Of a DNA stretch of 64,000 nucleotides, positions 32,542 through 44,184 are shown one piece after another. Numbering within the stretch: the first letter of the stretch is position 1; the number at the start of each line of letters is the position of its first letter. Made by a program: the position numbers and the translations under genes. Below the pieces are notes generated by a model, which saw nothing but the letters and a program-made list of their open reading frames with translations, was not told the origin of the DNA and ran no database searches. Source of the DNA: Trichobilharzia regenti (lineage: Eukaryota > Platyhelminthes > Trematoda > Strigeidida > Schistosomatidae); assembly GCA_944472135.2 (NCBI GenBank), contig OX235265.1:47527459-47591458 (forward strand). Direction: 5' to 3'.

Positions 32542-32853
32542 GTGTTGGTTTGTAGGGATTTAATTGATTTCAACGTTGATGGCGAACAAATTTTAATTAC
32601 TGAAAATCACAAGGAATTCATTTGTGGGATAAAAGTTCCCGAAAAGTTTCATCGATCTATGAAAGCATCTAATGTAGCATCTCGTATGTTCCTCCGTGAA
32701 AGGATACACAAATGTATATTAGCAATAGAACATTATCACTATCGAATTAATAATATTAATGATTATTTTAATATTCTTGTATCCAAAGTTTATCTAACGA
32801 CCATTACACAATTATTCGAAGATCGAAAGAACAGTATGCAGTTTATTAGGTAG
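32542..32853 (+). CDS. Unknown open frame, possibly PLE 5' region
   Basis: 103 codons from an ATG inside a family B-like scrap ('gtgttggtttgtagggattt'). The content after residue 10 reads FNVDGEQILITENHKEF, GIKVPEKFHRSMKASN and ILAIEHYHYRINNINDYF. I do not recognise it. It leads into PLE N-terminal sequence in another frame, so it may be the first part of P5 or an upstream PLE frame. A host exon is less likely, as I see no convincing acceptor. Confidence 0.35.
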   Translation: MLVCRDLIDFNVDGEQILITENHKEFICGIKVPEKFHRSMKASNVASRMFLRERIHKCILAIEHYHYRINNINDYFNILVSKVYLTTITQLFEDRKNSMQFIR

Positions 32854-32854
32854 A

Positions 32855-34160
32855 GAACTCAATGGATATGAAGTGGCATTACTTGAGAAAGGACTAAACT
32901 CTAACACAACAAGAAAACCACTAAAAGTGATAGAAATAACTCCCATCATTGAACTGATGATGCAGCTGATGCACTGCGTCAGAGGGTTGGACGTATCCTG
33001 TTGAATAAAAAGCAGGCAATCCTGTAAATCTGTAACTTAGTTGTACTATTGATCTAAACTTATGCTTTTATCAAGTATACTACTGTTAGATGAATGCGTT
33101 TATCTTATTTAGATTATTTTTCATCACACTGAGATGGTAAATGTTACAAATTCACAAAATAATTTGAGCGCCAAGTCAGAATGAATCAGCATAAATTATC
33201 TAAAATAATCGCAGCATGTTTAAGAAATGAAAGAATAAGTTTCAGTAGCTCTGAATCTCCTTAACAGAGCTAGAAACATTATAACAGATAATGATGATAT
33301 GGCGAACGAAATCTCCAATATAAAACAAATTTTGATTGGAAATGGTTATCCAAAAAAGCTACTAAGTGATATTATCAATCAAAAGGACCAGACGGAAAAA
33401 CGGAAAATTGAAAAATCTTAGTCATCAATGATACCTATTCCATATCGAAAGGAGACAGGTGGACAAATTCAAAGAGTACTTGCTTCATATAATATTAAAG
33501 TCTATTTCAAGCTCTCTAGTTTTCTAGAAAAAGCTTTGGTGAGTGTCAACGACATGGTTCCCAAAATGATACAAAAGAACTGTGTCTATAGCATAAAGTG
33601 TTCAGAATGTCAAGCTTGCTATTTAGAGGAGAGTAGTAGACAGGTGAATTTCAGATTGAATGAACATAGACTGTGCACGGAACATCCACCTAGAAATGTA
33701 GCAATGCATTTTGTAGACAGCAGACATAAGACTGAGTTCGACAATGTCAAAATTTCAGGAAGAGGCTTTCATTCATATAAAGAAACGCTGAGCTCTGAAG
33801 ACTTGTAAATTTTAACTACGTCGAATGCAGTAAATAGAAGGGAAGAGAGAGACTTATCGCCTATATGGCAGACTCTAATGAAGCGAAACAGATAAGGGAA
33901 AAAATCCAATCCTGTATTATGACCACTGTGAAATTTCGACACACTAATACAGACAAACATGCATTTATGACATTTCAACATTGGTCTTTACATATATGTG
34001 ATGACTGTTTACACTTTTCTACTGGTACAAATGTCTACCAACAAGTGACGTTCAAAGGAACTCACTTCAATTTATATAATTTTTGACTGTATATTTTGAT
34101 GGTTAATGAAATCCGAATAATTCTGCTGCTGAAGAAGCAGTGAAACGTTCAGAAAAATCT
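32855..34160 (+). mobile_element. Type-2 Penelope-like element P5, internally deleted
   Basis: N-terminal piece 32840-33010 reads LLGRELNGYEVALLEKGLNS, a typical PLE start, and RQRVGRILLNKK in another frame. The RT proper is missing. 33245-33420 reads NEISNIKQILIGNGYPKK, the end of the RT region. 33428-33808 has PIPYRKETGGQIQRVLAS, NCVYSIKCSECQACYLEES and FRLNEHRLCTEHPP: a GIY-YIG domain in which the second motif is CYLEES instead of CYIGxT. Internal stops. At 34121-34155 there is a CTGAAGA...GAAACG segment resembling a PLE hammerhead without stem II. Confidence 0.82.
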
Positions 34161-34496
34161 TGTTTTGATTTATATTCTTAAACACACTGGGATTATTTTA
34201 AGTAATTTGCAATCATTCAATTTGACTCAACCTCGCTTAGACTACTTGCTTGCTAGTTTTCTAGCCGGTCCCAAACCCGGATAAAGAGGGAGGCTTGGGG
34301 CGTGGTGCTAGCAACTCCACCCCCAAAACTCAACCAACCGCTACAGAAACTTCAATGCACCAATATATTAAAAAATCCTAAAAATATAAACAATAACCTT
34401 ATTTTTGTCTGGAATCGGGGAAGTGAAATGACGCAGGCTGGTGAAAGCCTTCGGAAAGCCAGTCAGCCGATGTGCCTTCTTTCGATGAAAGCAAAA

Positions 34497-35380
34497 GTAA
34501 GGATGGGTACCTGGAATGTTCGTACAATGTACGAAACTGGAAAGGCTGCCCAGATAGCCGCTGAAATGAGAAGGTACAGAATAGAAGTGTTGGGAATCTG
34601 AGAAAGCAGATGGAACGGAACTGGAAGGTGCCAACTACCTACTGGAGAGACAGTAATCTTTCCGGCCACCCAGAGGACAACCATGAGCACACCGAGGGAG
34701 TGGCCATCATGATGTCACCAACAGCAACCAAAGCTCTCATGCAGTGGGAACCAATCTCCTCCAGGATAATGACAGCCAGGTTCAACTCAAAAGGAAGGAA
34801 AGTTACAGTCATTCAATGTTATGCGCCTACAAACGTCTCAGAACAAGAGAAGAAGGAGGCGTTCTACAGACAACTACAAGCAATAATGGACAACGTCCCA
34901 AATGGCGATATCAAAATCCTGATGGGCGACATGAATGCGAAGCTGGGAGGAGACAACACAGGAAGAGAACTCACCATGGGTCGTGAGGCCCTCGGTGAAA
35001 TGAACGACAATGGTGAACTCTTCTCAGACTTCTGCGCCTTCAATGATTTGGTGATTGGTGGTAGTGTGTTCAAACACAAGGATATACACAAGACGACATG
35101 GATTTCACCAGATGGAAACACCAAAAACCAAATAGACTTCATCTCAATTTCAAGAAAGTGGAGACGGAGCCTACTGGACACAAGGTCGAGGAGAGGAGCA
35201 GATGTGGGTTCAGACCACTATCTAGTACAAGGGACTTTCAAGGTGAAACTAAAAGCCTCGAGGATAGCTGGGGATAGGCCACAATGCAAGTTCAACACTC
35301 AAACTGAAGGACACAACCACAAAAGACACTTTCACTGCAACTGTCAGAGCAAAGCAGGAAACACTACGCGACATCACTGA
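34497..35380 (+). pseudogene. RTE AP-endonuclease domain (broken)
   Basis: It begins VRMGTWNVRTMYETGKAAQI. A stop codon (TGA at 34599-34601) replaces a serine in the LGIxESRW block, and a one-base loss near 34663 shifts the frame. It then reads EGVAIMMSPTA, VIQCYAPTN, ILMGDMNAKLG, TTWISPDGNTKNQIDFISIS and GADVGSDHYLV. The residues expected for metal binding and catalysis (DMNAKLG, SDH) remain. A frameshift near 35305 separates it from the linker. This enzyme nicks target DNA for target-primed reverse transcription. Confidence 0.9.
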
Positions 35381-36548
35381 AGAATCATGCGTGGAAGAAC
35401 ATTGGAAGTCTCTGAAGGCGATTCTCAACGAAACGTGTTCAACGGTTCTAGGAAGAAAGAAGAGACAAGACAAGGAATGGCTCTCAACGGACACTTGGAA
35501 ATTAATAGAAGAGAGGAGAATGGTGAAAGAGAAAATGATTCAATGCAAGGACGGACAGGAGAAGGAGACGATGAGCTCAACTTACAAAGCATTGGACAAA
35601 GAAGTGAAGAAAGTGCTAGGAAGGACAAAAGACGATTCTACGACAACCTGGCCACTGAAGCTGAGAAGGCAGCAGGCAAAAGGGACCTGAGGACACTATA
35701 TCAGATAACCAAATCTCTATCCGGGAAGAGACCAACACAAGCGAAACCTATAAAAGACAGCCAAGGGAAGCCCATTACCAAGGAAGAAAAACAGATTAAA
35801 CAATGGGCGGATCACTTCAAAGGACTCTTGAACCGACCATCACCTGCAACCCGTCCAGAAATACCAACAACAGCGCGCACACAACTGCAAGTTGACACCA
35901 ATCCTCCAACGAGAGCTGAAGTCTTGAATGCAATCAACCTCCTGAAAGCTGGAAAAGCAGCCGGACCAGATGGAATACCCCCTGAAGCACTGAAAGCGGA
36001 CCCAGAGACGACAGCAGACATGCTGACTCCATTATTGCAAAAGGTCTGGAAGGAGGGAAAGGTGCCTACTGACTGGAGGAAAGGTTACCTCGTGAAACTA
36101 CCAAAGAAGGGCGACTTAGGCCCCACTCTGCAAGAACTGGCGAGGAATCATGCTCCTATCGACGCCAAGTAAAATCCTGAGTCGCATCATCCTGGAGAGA
36201 TTAAAGGACGCACTGGAGACAGAACTCCGACCAGAACAAGCTGGATTCAGGAAAGGCAAATCATGTACTGACCAAATTGCAACTCTACGCATCATCATCA
36301 CAGAACAAAGCATGGAATGGCAATCAAACCTCTACCTCAACTTTATAGACTTTGAGAAGGCCTTCGACAGCGTTGACCACGAAGTAATTTGGAAATTACT
36401 CGAGTACTACGGCGTACCCCAAATATTCATCAACCTTATTCAACAGCTGTACGACAACGGCACATGTCAAGTGATCCACAACGGAAGACTCAGCGAGGCG
36501 TTTGGAGTAAACACAAGGGGTAGAGTCAGAGAAGGGTGCTTATCATCT
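35381..36548 (+). pseudogene. RTE reverse transcriptase, first part (broken)
   Basis: The linker in one frame (LGRKKRQDKEWLSTDTWKLI) shifts near 35630. RT blocks follow: INLLKAGKAAGPDGIPPEAL, PTDWRKGYLVKLPKKGDL, a shift near 36115, then MLLSTPSKILSRIILERL, ELRPEQAGFRKGKSCTDQIA, LYLNFIDFEKAFDSVD and VIHNGRLSEAF. The frame ends at the SINE inserted at 36549. The catalytic FADD box lies beyond the SINE and is broken. Confidence 0.9.
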
Positions 36549-36740
36549 GTGCGTCGGTGGCACAGTGGTTAGGACTCTCGACGACCATGCACATGGTCCG
36601 GTGTTGGAGCCCACACCGGCGCACACCAGATATCTATAGTCGGCCTGCGAATTTGGGCTACCGATATCCACGCTGAAAATTCCATACTTGTACCAAAAAT
36701 ACAGTGTGGAATCAAGCTGTTACCAAAAATATAAAAAAAA
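36549..36740 (+). mobile_element. Family A SINE inserted in R6, with 41 bp target duplication
   Basis: Body from 'gtgcgtcggtggcacagtgg' to 'gaatcaagctgttaccaaaa' and an A-rich tail. The flanks 36508-36548 and 36741-36781 are the same 41 bases with three differences ('taaacacaaggggt' to 'gggtgcttatcatct'). R11 has the empty site, with this segment once, at about 49711-49749. Confidence 0.92.
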
Positions 36741-36781
36741 TAAACACAAGGGGTGGAGTCAGACAAGGGTGCTTATTATCT

Positions 36782-37875
36782 ATCACCAATGATATTCCTA
36801 ATTGTCGTGGACTGACTGGATTATGCGTCAGACAGTGAGTGGGAAACGAGAAGACAGGGATATCCTGAACCGACGGACGTGAAGAACCTAGGAGACCTGG
36901 ATTTCGCGCCTGGATGATTTGTGTTTGATGTGACACAAAATCGAAGACTTACCAGCGAAAACCGACCGACAGACTGGTCGAAGAAGCAGCTGGCGAAGAC
37001 AGGACTCCAGGTTAACACAGACAAGACGGAGGTTATGAAAATAATCAACCACCACCAACAACAACAACAATAACAACAACAGCAGAAACATCCAGCCAGC
37101 ACCAATCACCATCAACAGGAGGGATTTGAAAGAGGTTACTTCATTCACTCACTTATCCACGGATGGAGCATTGTCTCAACTACAGACAGTCGGAACGGAC
37201 AAGGATGTCAAATTGAGCGAGAATCAGGAAGGCGAGAAACACATCAACACCATCAACCAATCTGGAATGAAATCTTCGTCACTCAGCCAGTATCAAGGAC
37301 AAAATTCGCTCGGCTTTTCAATACAAACGTCAAGTCAGTCAGTTCTTCTATACGGATCGGATCAGAAACTTGGCGGGCGGGCGGGTCACAAAGAACAGGT
37401 ATTTCCAACAGCCTGTTGCAGACCAGACCTTTATCAACCAACAACTGTCTTCGCTGGCTCTATACTGAAGATCAGATGGCCGGGGGTGGGCGGGGGCCGG
37501 AAAGAATCACCAACAAGAAACTATGGCTGGGAACAAACAAACAAAACAAGAACCAATCGCCAACCAACAAATATGCAGGAGATGGAGTGGAGATGGATGG
37601 ATTGGACACTCGTGGCTGAGGAGGCCACTGGGCGACATGGCGCGAGCGTCACGCCATTGTTCGAGTGGAACCAGGCCGAAAGGGAAGCGGCGGCGAGTGG
37701 GACGTCAGTGGAAGGGTGACATGGAGGAGACGGTGTGAAGAGGAGTTGAAAGAGTATGGACTGTGATGGATGGAGGTGAAAAGTACAGCAGAAGGAAGAG
37801 AGAAGTGGCAAGTGGAGAGGTGGAGTTGGAGCCCTATGTTCCACTAGGAAACCAAGGGAACAGTAATAATAATAA
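36782..37875 (+). pseudogene. RTE C-terminal part and 3' tail, non-autonomous lineage
   Basis: 'atattcctaattgtcgtgga' gives MIFLIVVDW. The catalytic box is interrupted: after GATTTCGCG four bases (CCTG) precede GATGATTTG, so FADD is shifted out of frame. R11 has CGTG at the same point. Later parts read VLLYGSDQKLGG-like sequence and CNNKQTKQE. The long minus-strand open frames here (37521-37886) are shadows. Confidence 0.85.
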
Positions 37876-37924
37876 TTATAATACAATTTGACTCAACGCT
37901 CAAATTATTCCATGAAATCCTTAA

Positions 37925-38200
37925 CACCTACGGTCTGAAGTACTAGATAACTCTTTCATCCTTTCCTGAGACTTTTCTTCAGTACGCACCCATGTGCTCA
38001 CCCACTGGAGATCGAAACCAATATCTTCAGGTCCCATATAGAGCTTGCTGACCACTCAGCCACCGGGACATAATCCAATTGTCCAGAAGTCCTAACTTCT
38101 ACCACTTCGTGATATGTAGAGCGACCAACACTCACCACTTTTCAATGAATCTCTAAATGAAGTTGGTTTATGATCACTCTTAAAATAGATACTTGTAACA
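37925..38200 (-). mobile_element. Old family B SINE
   Basis: Minus copy: ribozyme ghost 'gaagtactagataactcttt', B box remnant 'ggagatcgaaacc', head 'cggtggctgagtggtcagca' and leader. Well diverged. The stretch 38201-39289 holds no gene; 38460-38600 has a possible further tRNA-like head that I could not assign. Confidence 0.68.
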
Positions 38201-39289
38201 GTTATTGGAAAAATTAATTGCAAACTTCCTTTCTTTTAAAATATTAATAAGTAGGAGGCTGATGGTTCGAATCATATCGCAACCCAGATCCTCATTTCAC
38301 CTTCATCCAGAAATATCTCAGATATTCTCCCTACCAATTAACAACCTGCTTCTCTCTGTCGAACTTACTATTATCCGGACTGATGGAAGAAGACCTACCT
38401 GAATAGCTAGTGAGAGGATAAACTTGGAGTATTGGAATGGTTCATTCACCTGACAGCCGGATATTACCTATGATGACTGCAGTGAAATGACGATATGGTT
38501 AGTGGTTGAGTGTCGTAGCTGCTCAGCCGGTAGATTCCCGGTATATTGACTTGGAGACTCGGGATACGAGTTTTACTGAGATCCGAACTTTCATTTCACA
38601 ATCAGTCATTACTCATTACATGAATAACAGTCCGACAGGTGGTCACTAACTTAAATATTCCCAGTATTAATATTTTACCCAAACAAAAAGAATTCTTGGG
38701 TAAGGTATTTTATCACACTATTTATTATTTGAAAGGTAACCTTGGCCACCAATGTACTCTATATATAATTCTTCGAATTTATGAAATCTGAGTAAAGCAA
38801 GGATAACAAATTCAGATCGTTTGTATGAGACTAATTTCATAGATTTTACACTGTATATCATCTGCTGCACAGTCGTCATACTGTGAATAACCTAAAGGCA
38901 TTCAAAAGTAATCGATAAGCAAAATAAATCCGGCCTTCTGTATTTCACTGAGACAATCACCATCAAACTGTTGAAACCGAATCTATCTGCCTAGGAGAAA
39001 ATATATATCAACCTCACTTTGGTGATTATATTCATAAAAGAGTGTTGCACAATCTTCTACTTCATCTTTTTTTCTGTATCTTCTGGTGTGTTTCAAATTT
39101 ATATAAACATCACATGTCTAAACCTCCTTGTTATGGTACAAGGAAAAGCTTTTGTAGTTATGTAATCTTGTTATGCTAACACTGTTTCTACTAAATCATT
39201 TAATTCTCTACATTATTCTGGGCTCATCGTCAATGATGTAAAAGGGAGTTCAAATCTTTTTTGTAATTTACATAATTTGATATTATTTA

Positions 39290-39760
39290 GGTTGTGAGAA
39301 CAAGAGCGGGGACTGCAACATTGATGTCAAATCATCCAATGCTTCTGTATAGTTCAGAGACTTGTAAAGCGCACCAAAAAAGCTTTTCAAACGGACTTTC
39401 ATAAACAGTTGCCTTCGCTGACTCGATACTGATTACAAGCCAGAAAGGATTAGCAGCATGCAGCTATGGCAACGAATCAACTAACAATCTTTCACTCAAT
39501 AAACATGCAGAAGGAAACAGAAATAGATTGGACACATGTTAAGAGGACCATTAAGTGAAATCAGACACTGCCATTGTTCTTGAATGGAATCCGAATGGGG
39601 ATCGAGAAGCCTGGGATGCAGGGGTGATATGGAGGAAGTCGTGGAGCCGGCTAAAGAGGAGCAAAGAACAGGATGAAGTAGATATGTGCTACCGGGGTCC
39701 TATGTTCCACTCGGAACCCAAGGAAATAGCCGTTGAGCCGTTGAAAACAATCCGTGAAGC
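39290..39760 (+). mobile_element. RTE/SR2-type LINE 3' end R7
   Basis: Degenerate C-terminal part leading to 'gtcctatgttccactcggaa' at about 39697-39716, the family 3' tail. No useful frame. Confidence 0.68.
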
Positions 39761-41265
39761 AATGAAAATCACACATATTACCTTGATATATTTTTTATTA
39801 TTTCTCTATTCATGAACTCTACCCACCAAACTGGGATTATGGTTATTAAACTTTGTTGCTTTGTACGCGACTTATAAGGATTATGACAATAAACTAAAAG
39901 ATTTGCTCACGCAAACGCTGTGGTCATCATATTGTTTGTAATATACTCTGGCAACCATTTTTTTCACTGACCGTCAATATATCCATATGGAACAGCAAGT
40001 GTTTCAACTGTTGGTTTGTAGGGATTTTTAGTTTCTAAATTGATCGTGATAGCACAAAGTGCATTCTACAGTACAAAACTCCTTCGAAGAGCAGATGACA
40101 TCAGATCTGAGGCAAAGATAGTGCAAGTTTACAGCTACTAAACCAGCCTATTTTTGTGTCAGCTCAACCCACAGTCAGTCACTTCCAGCAAATGCGAATT
40201 CTAGAAAAAGTGAAGTGGTTAATACATTCAACCATTTTACACTGTATCATAAGTCTAGGATTTAGTATGTGTATTATATATGTGATGGACAGTTTGACAA
40301 CGATAACGTTCACTGTACTGAGATGATAGTAAGCGACATGTTGCTAAGTCGTTGAAAATACATCGTGTGGTAGTGTGATACGGACAGTGTGTCCCAACAT
40401 AATATATTATTCTCACAGTTCAATTTGCGTCAGCAACAGAATACTATCTATATGTATATATATACCCTGGCTTCCGTGTCTTGACTTCTACTGCTACAAT
40501 GAGACTATAAGCGAACTAGTAATTTGAACACATTTATTCCAGTGTATTCAACTAGCCTAACAAAATGTCTGTTAATTTCATCTCTGCACTATTTTTTAGA
40601 TGACTACATTTTTTGTGTGATTGACGCTATAAGACATGTAGCTAGGCTACCCAAATACATGAGATCAACTGTGTCCATATATTAGTTCACTCACAAGTCT
40701 TTTGAATCACAATAGCTATCTATATATTTCATATGAAGGTAGACCTTATGTGCTTCAACACAAATACACTATTATCTACGCACACACATACACAACACAC
40801 ACACGCGATACTCCTTTCCCACACTTTTAAGACGTCATGATTAGATTTTTAAAAAAGTTAAATAAACAGCAAATTACGTTTGTTTATACGAGAATATCAA
40901 ATAATATACAAAAACAACAAATTTCAACTCACACACACATACACACACAAATGTATTTATTGCAAGACATCAAAATGATATGCTTTACAGCTTAATGATC
41001 GCAATGTCTCAGGGGAAAAACACAAATGAATGATGATTGAGGGTTTTAAAAATATAGCTACAAAATAATACTGTTAGATGTAGCATGTTGAGGTTTACTG
41101 AACATCTCTTAGCTCATATGCATTGCTTACCCTCTCTCTCCTACTACATGGCTTCACTTAACAAAAAGATGAAAAACAAAAATAAGATATGTTTATGATA
41201 GTTTTATGATAGAATGCTCGCCAGCCAAACAGAAGGGCCATGTTTGGTTCTCAATCAGCGAAAAA
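39761..41265. other. No gene; short CA/AC microsatellites
   Basis: AT-rich. CA-rich tracts near 40788-40804 and 40928-40948, and a (TA)n stretch near 40455. No supported frame or element, except a family B-like scrap ('ttggtttgtagggattttta') at 40010-40030. Confidence 0.6.
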
Positions 41266-41269
41266 TTCA

Positions 41270-41455
41270 AATATCACACCGATTTATTGGCCGGTCGTAA
41301 GCCGGGAAAAGTACCACGTCACACTACATCCAATCAACTCCAATCCCATAAAAATTAAACACCACCGCTACTGAAACTTCAAAACTCAATGCTTGGAGCT
41401 CTATGTTCCAAATGGAGCGCTAAGGAATGAAAGATGGGGAAAATGGATAATAATA
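41270..41455 (+). mobile_element. RTE deletion derivative: 5' UTR joined to 3' tail
   Basis: 'ggccggtcgtaagccgggaa' corresponds to the R6 start 'agccggtcccaaacccggat'. It continues to 'ccgctactgaaacttcaaaa' and then directly to 'gctctatgttccaaatgga', the 3' tail. The whole coding region is absent. The same join is seen, with a tRNA head added, at 32285 and 58135. The stretch 41456-41829 holds nothing else. Confidence 0.75.
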
Positions 41456-41829
41456 ATAGTTTTATTCTAGACAGTATGTCAACGCGTAGTACTGAGTTTT
41501 CAGCATATATAATTTGCGAAATGTGTACTCTTCGCGTAAAGAATCTTCCAGTTAAGACAGTATTTGGCAGTACATAGTGTGACTCTGTATTGTTACATCT
41601 GAAACAATATCCAAACCTCCAAGATATTTTTCCCTCATTTCTTTTGAGAAATGCTCTGTATTCCGTTGATATCAAACGAAACATGTGTGGAATTTCATGT
41701 AGAGATCCAAAAACAAAACTGGATGATAAAAACAGTAAGAAATGGAGAAGAGTTTATACATTAAACTGGATGGAAATTTAGGTCTCCTAGTAATTCAAGC
41801 AGGCAGCCATCTATCTATCCACCTTGACA

Positions 41830-42150
41830 AACTTGATGAAGACATTGCTAAATGGTCGTGGTATATCGTAAATTGGCAGAAGTTAGAATTCATGGACTCG
41901 CTGGCCATTGGATCGAGTTCCAGTGAATGGCTTAATGGTCTACGAGCTATCTCACCTTGTAACCAGAAAGTCGTGGGTTCGAAACCCTGTGAAAGATGTG
42001 TACCACTGAAGAGTCTAAAACTAGTACGAAACAGCCATCTGGCAGTACTCCCTGCAGATTTTCCAATGGTTCTCTAACTGATGTCATCTCATGATGAAAT
42101 CCTCTATCCAATCAAACAAAATCCTTACAAAATCAATACTTGAAGATTTA
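41830..42150 (+). mobile_element. Family B SINE, plus copy
   Basis: Leader from 'gatgaagacattgctaaatg', head 'gaatggcttaatggtctacg', B box 'gtgggttcgaaaccc', ribozyme region 41999-42055 (ACTGAAGA, GTCT...GTAC, GAAA, CAGCCA, then extra bases before CAGTAC) and tail 'tcaaacaaaatccttacaaa'. No inverted partner. The ribozyme has an insertion near the cleavage site. 42151-42883 is without features. Confidence 0.85.
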
Positions 42151-42883
42151 ATGAATACACGAATCAAGAGTAGCAGTTAACAAGAGAATGCGTTTTTTTT
42201 GTTAGTTTTAAGAATTTTCAAACTTGAAAATAACCATGAGAAAACTCATCGTCCCTTTTATTTCATCACCAAACCTACTTAAAATTCAAATAAGGCATTG
42301 ACAAAGACTTGATGGATTCTCTAAATTAAACCAAAAATCTGTTCTTCTCCATCTCATATCATACTTTACTGTCACAATCTAATAAGAAAACAAAACATCG
42401 AAATATAACAGATTTGTGAAGAAAAGGTCATAAACAGAAATTTATTCATTCATGTATAGTTCAATTTTTGGTTGCATTCTGACCAATCTCCATCATTTAA
42501 CCTGTAACTGTCTGACCTTTTATATATTAGATAGGCAATTACTATTCACATAAATGCATGTGATAACCTTTCGCTTAACCATCTGACCTTTAATTATTTT
42601 TGGATACTATATCGCTTTCCTTCATGTGTATACATTCGTTTGGAAAGGAGATATGTGAAAATCCCATTCAAGAATTGATTTCTCTGTGATCAAATTTACT
42701 GAGAAGAGACTAGCAAGACAATAGTACATTAAAGAGTTCACGTGACTTCTCCGACTCCTATTTCCCTACAATTTTTAAATTTCCTCTCTTTAAATCAAAT
42801 GAACTGTAGTCAAGATTTGACAGAATAGTTCTATAGTATTTGGGCGCCGAGTGAGAAGTAGACATTTGTAAAAAATTATATTT

Positions 42884-43069
42884 TTAAAATCTCAGCGATA
42901 ATGAAATGAGTAATTCCAACGTTTCGTTCGGAAATCTGGTCCGAACTTCTTCAGGGAAATTAATCGAAATTAACATAACAGGTTTATGTATAAAAGGAAC
43001 GTCTTTTGTTTTTAAAAACTTTGTCCAATCATGATTCATAAAACAAATATTAACAAGTATAATAAACAA
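42884..43069 (-). mobile_element. PLE-type 3' region with hammerhead-like fold
   Basis: The minus strand reads toward 42884 and holds a hammerhead-like segment at 42957-42916: CTGAAGA, stem II GTTCGGA...TCCGAAC (7 bp, perfect), GAAACG. A 3' strand closing stems III and I is not evident. PLEs are known to carry hammerheads in their terminal repeats, so this is probably a PLE end. The short open frame here has no protein support. Confidence 0.55.
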
Positions 43070-43079
43070 ATAAAACTAG

Positions 43080-43345
43080 GTGGAGAGAGAGGTTGATTAC
43101 TGAATCCTTGTTCATCGAGTCTACACCCAACACATGCAATAGGAATGACTCGTCACTCATACCTGAAGTATGGAAAATACTATTACCAATCAAATCAAGT
43201 GAAAATCAAGAGAAAAACAATGGAACTATATAAATGAATTTAGGAAGTCGTGTGATTACCTTGATATGATTATGAGCAATAAATTGTGCTCGAAACGTCA
43301 TCAGTAAACATTACTGTATAACACTGTGAGACTTTATCAAAACAA
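43080..43345. mobile_element. Type-2 PLE C-terminal scrap P6 and repeat E
   Basis: Plus strand 43085-43200 reads GERLITESLFIESTPNTCNR and LIPEVWKILLPI, matching the end of P4. 43246-43345 is repeat E on the opposite strand relative to 8495. The stretch 43346-43982 holds no gene. Confidence 0.65.
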
Positions 43346-43982
43346 AATTTACCCATAATGGAAGTATAATAAACAAAATTGTACGAGTTGTGATCAAAAT
43401 TTGACCTCAGACTTACAAATATTGATCTACCTTTGTTAAACACTTTAAACACAGTGTGTATGTGTGCGGATAAACAGTTTAAAGCAATGTCTTAACGTCT
43501 CCATAAGTAGATAGAAACAGTCAGAAACTTTGACCAAGTATTATTAGTTAGTGATACATAACCATTCTTATTTATTAATCAGGATTTCCTATGCGTCATC
43601 TAACATCACACCTTCATGTCTGTTCAAACTGTTAGTATCTAGAAATTTATGATTAGACGTATTTTCAAAATAATGGTGTTTAGGATTAGAGTTTAGTTGA
43701 ACAACCCCGTCAAACTTATTACTTTGTCTTCTTTCTGAAAATTGAGCTGCTTTATTCGACCTACTGAAGTTGTCAGGTGACTGGACAGCTCTCTTTAAAA
43801 TCGAAAGTTCACACTACACTAATTCATTTTTCGTTTTTCGCTTCGATTGGTGTCTCCTCATTTGCGGATAAATCTTTCGCCTTTTACTAAAGATTTCCGT
43901 GGGGAGGCACAATACAATGAGTCTTGCCTCATTCTTTTCAGCTCTGTCTTCGGACGGAGTATTATCACGTAAAAGAGCCTAC

Positions 43983-44180
43983 CTGTGCGTCGGTGGCACA
44001 GTGGTTAGGACTCTCGCCAACCATGCACATGGTCCGGGGTTCGAGCCCACGCCGGCGCATACCTGATATCTATGGTCGGCCTGCAAAATTTGGGCTACCG
44101 ATATCCATGCTGAAAATTCCATACTTGTACCAAAAATACAGTGTGGAATCAAGCTGTAAATCAAAAATAAAAAAATAAAA
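43983..44180 (+). mobile_element. Family A SINE, copy A5
   Basis: Complete: 'gtgcgtcggtggcacagtgg', B box 'ggggttcgagccc', closing stem 'ccggcgca', body, 'gtggaatcaagctgtaaatc' and a poly(A)-rich tail. It abuts the family C pair at 44185. Confidence 0.93.
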
Positions 44181-44184
44181 AAAA

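Larger units (their letters stand above)
34255..37875 (+). mobile_element. RTE/SR2-type LINE R6, longest copy, defective
   Basis: Order: 5' region 34255-34490 ('agccggtcccaaacccggat'), AP-type endonuclease, linker, reverse transcriptase to the GVRQGC region, a family A SINE (36549-36740), then a degenerate C-terminal part and the 3' tail 'gccctatgttccactaggaa' with an 'aataataat' end (37865-37885). The family looks like schistosome SR2, an RTE-clade LINE. Its second half is shared, including defects, with R11 (49347-50850). Confidence 0.9.

Noticed and set aside
34121..34155. Hammerhead at the end of PLE P5
   Set aside because: CTGAAGA and GAAACG are present, but only six bases lie between them, so stem II cannot form. 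Kept only as a PLE-end hint.
34255..34340. HDV-like ribozyme at the RTE 5' end
   Set aside because: Such ribozymes are known at the 5' ends of some LINEs, and the GC-rich start (ccggtcccaaacccgg) invites the idea, but I could not construct the required nested double pseudoknot by eye. Folding of the consensus would settle it.
37521..37886. Proline- and serine-rich minus-strand frames here and at 50488-50865
   Set aside because: They are antisense shadows of the shared RTE 3' end and appear in both copies only because the DNA is shared.
43246..43345. Hammerhead in repeat E (GAGC...GCTC, GAAACGTC)
   Set aside because: Stem II and GAAA are suggestive on the plus strand here, but no CTGANGA box stands before it in any of the three copies.
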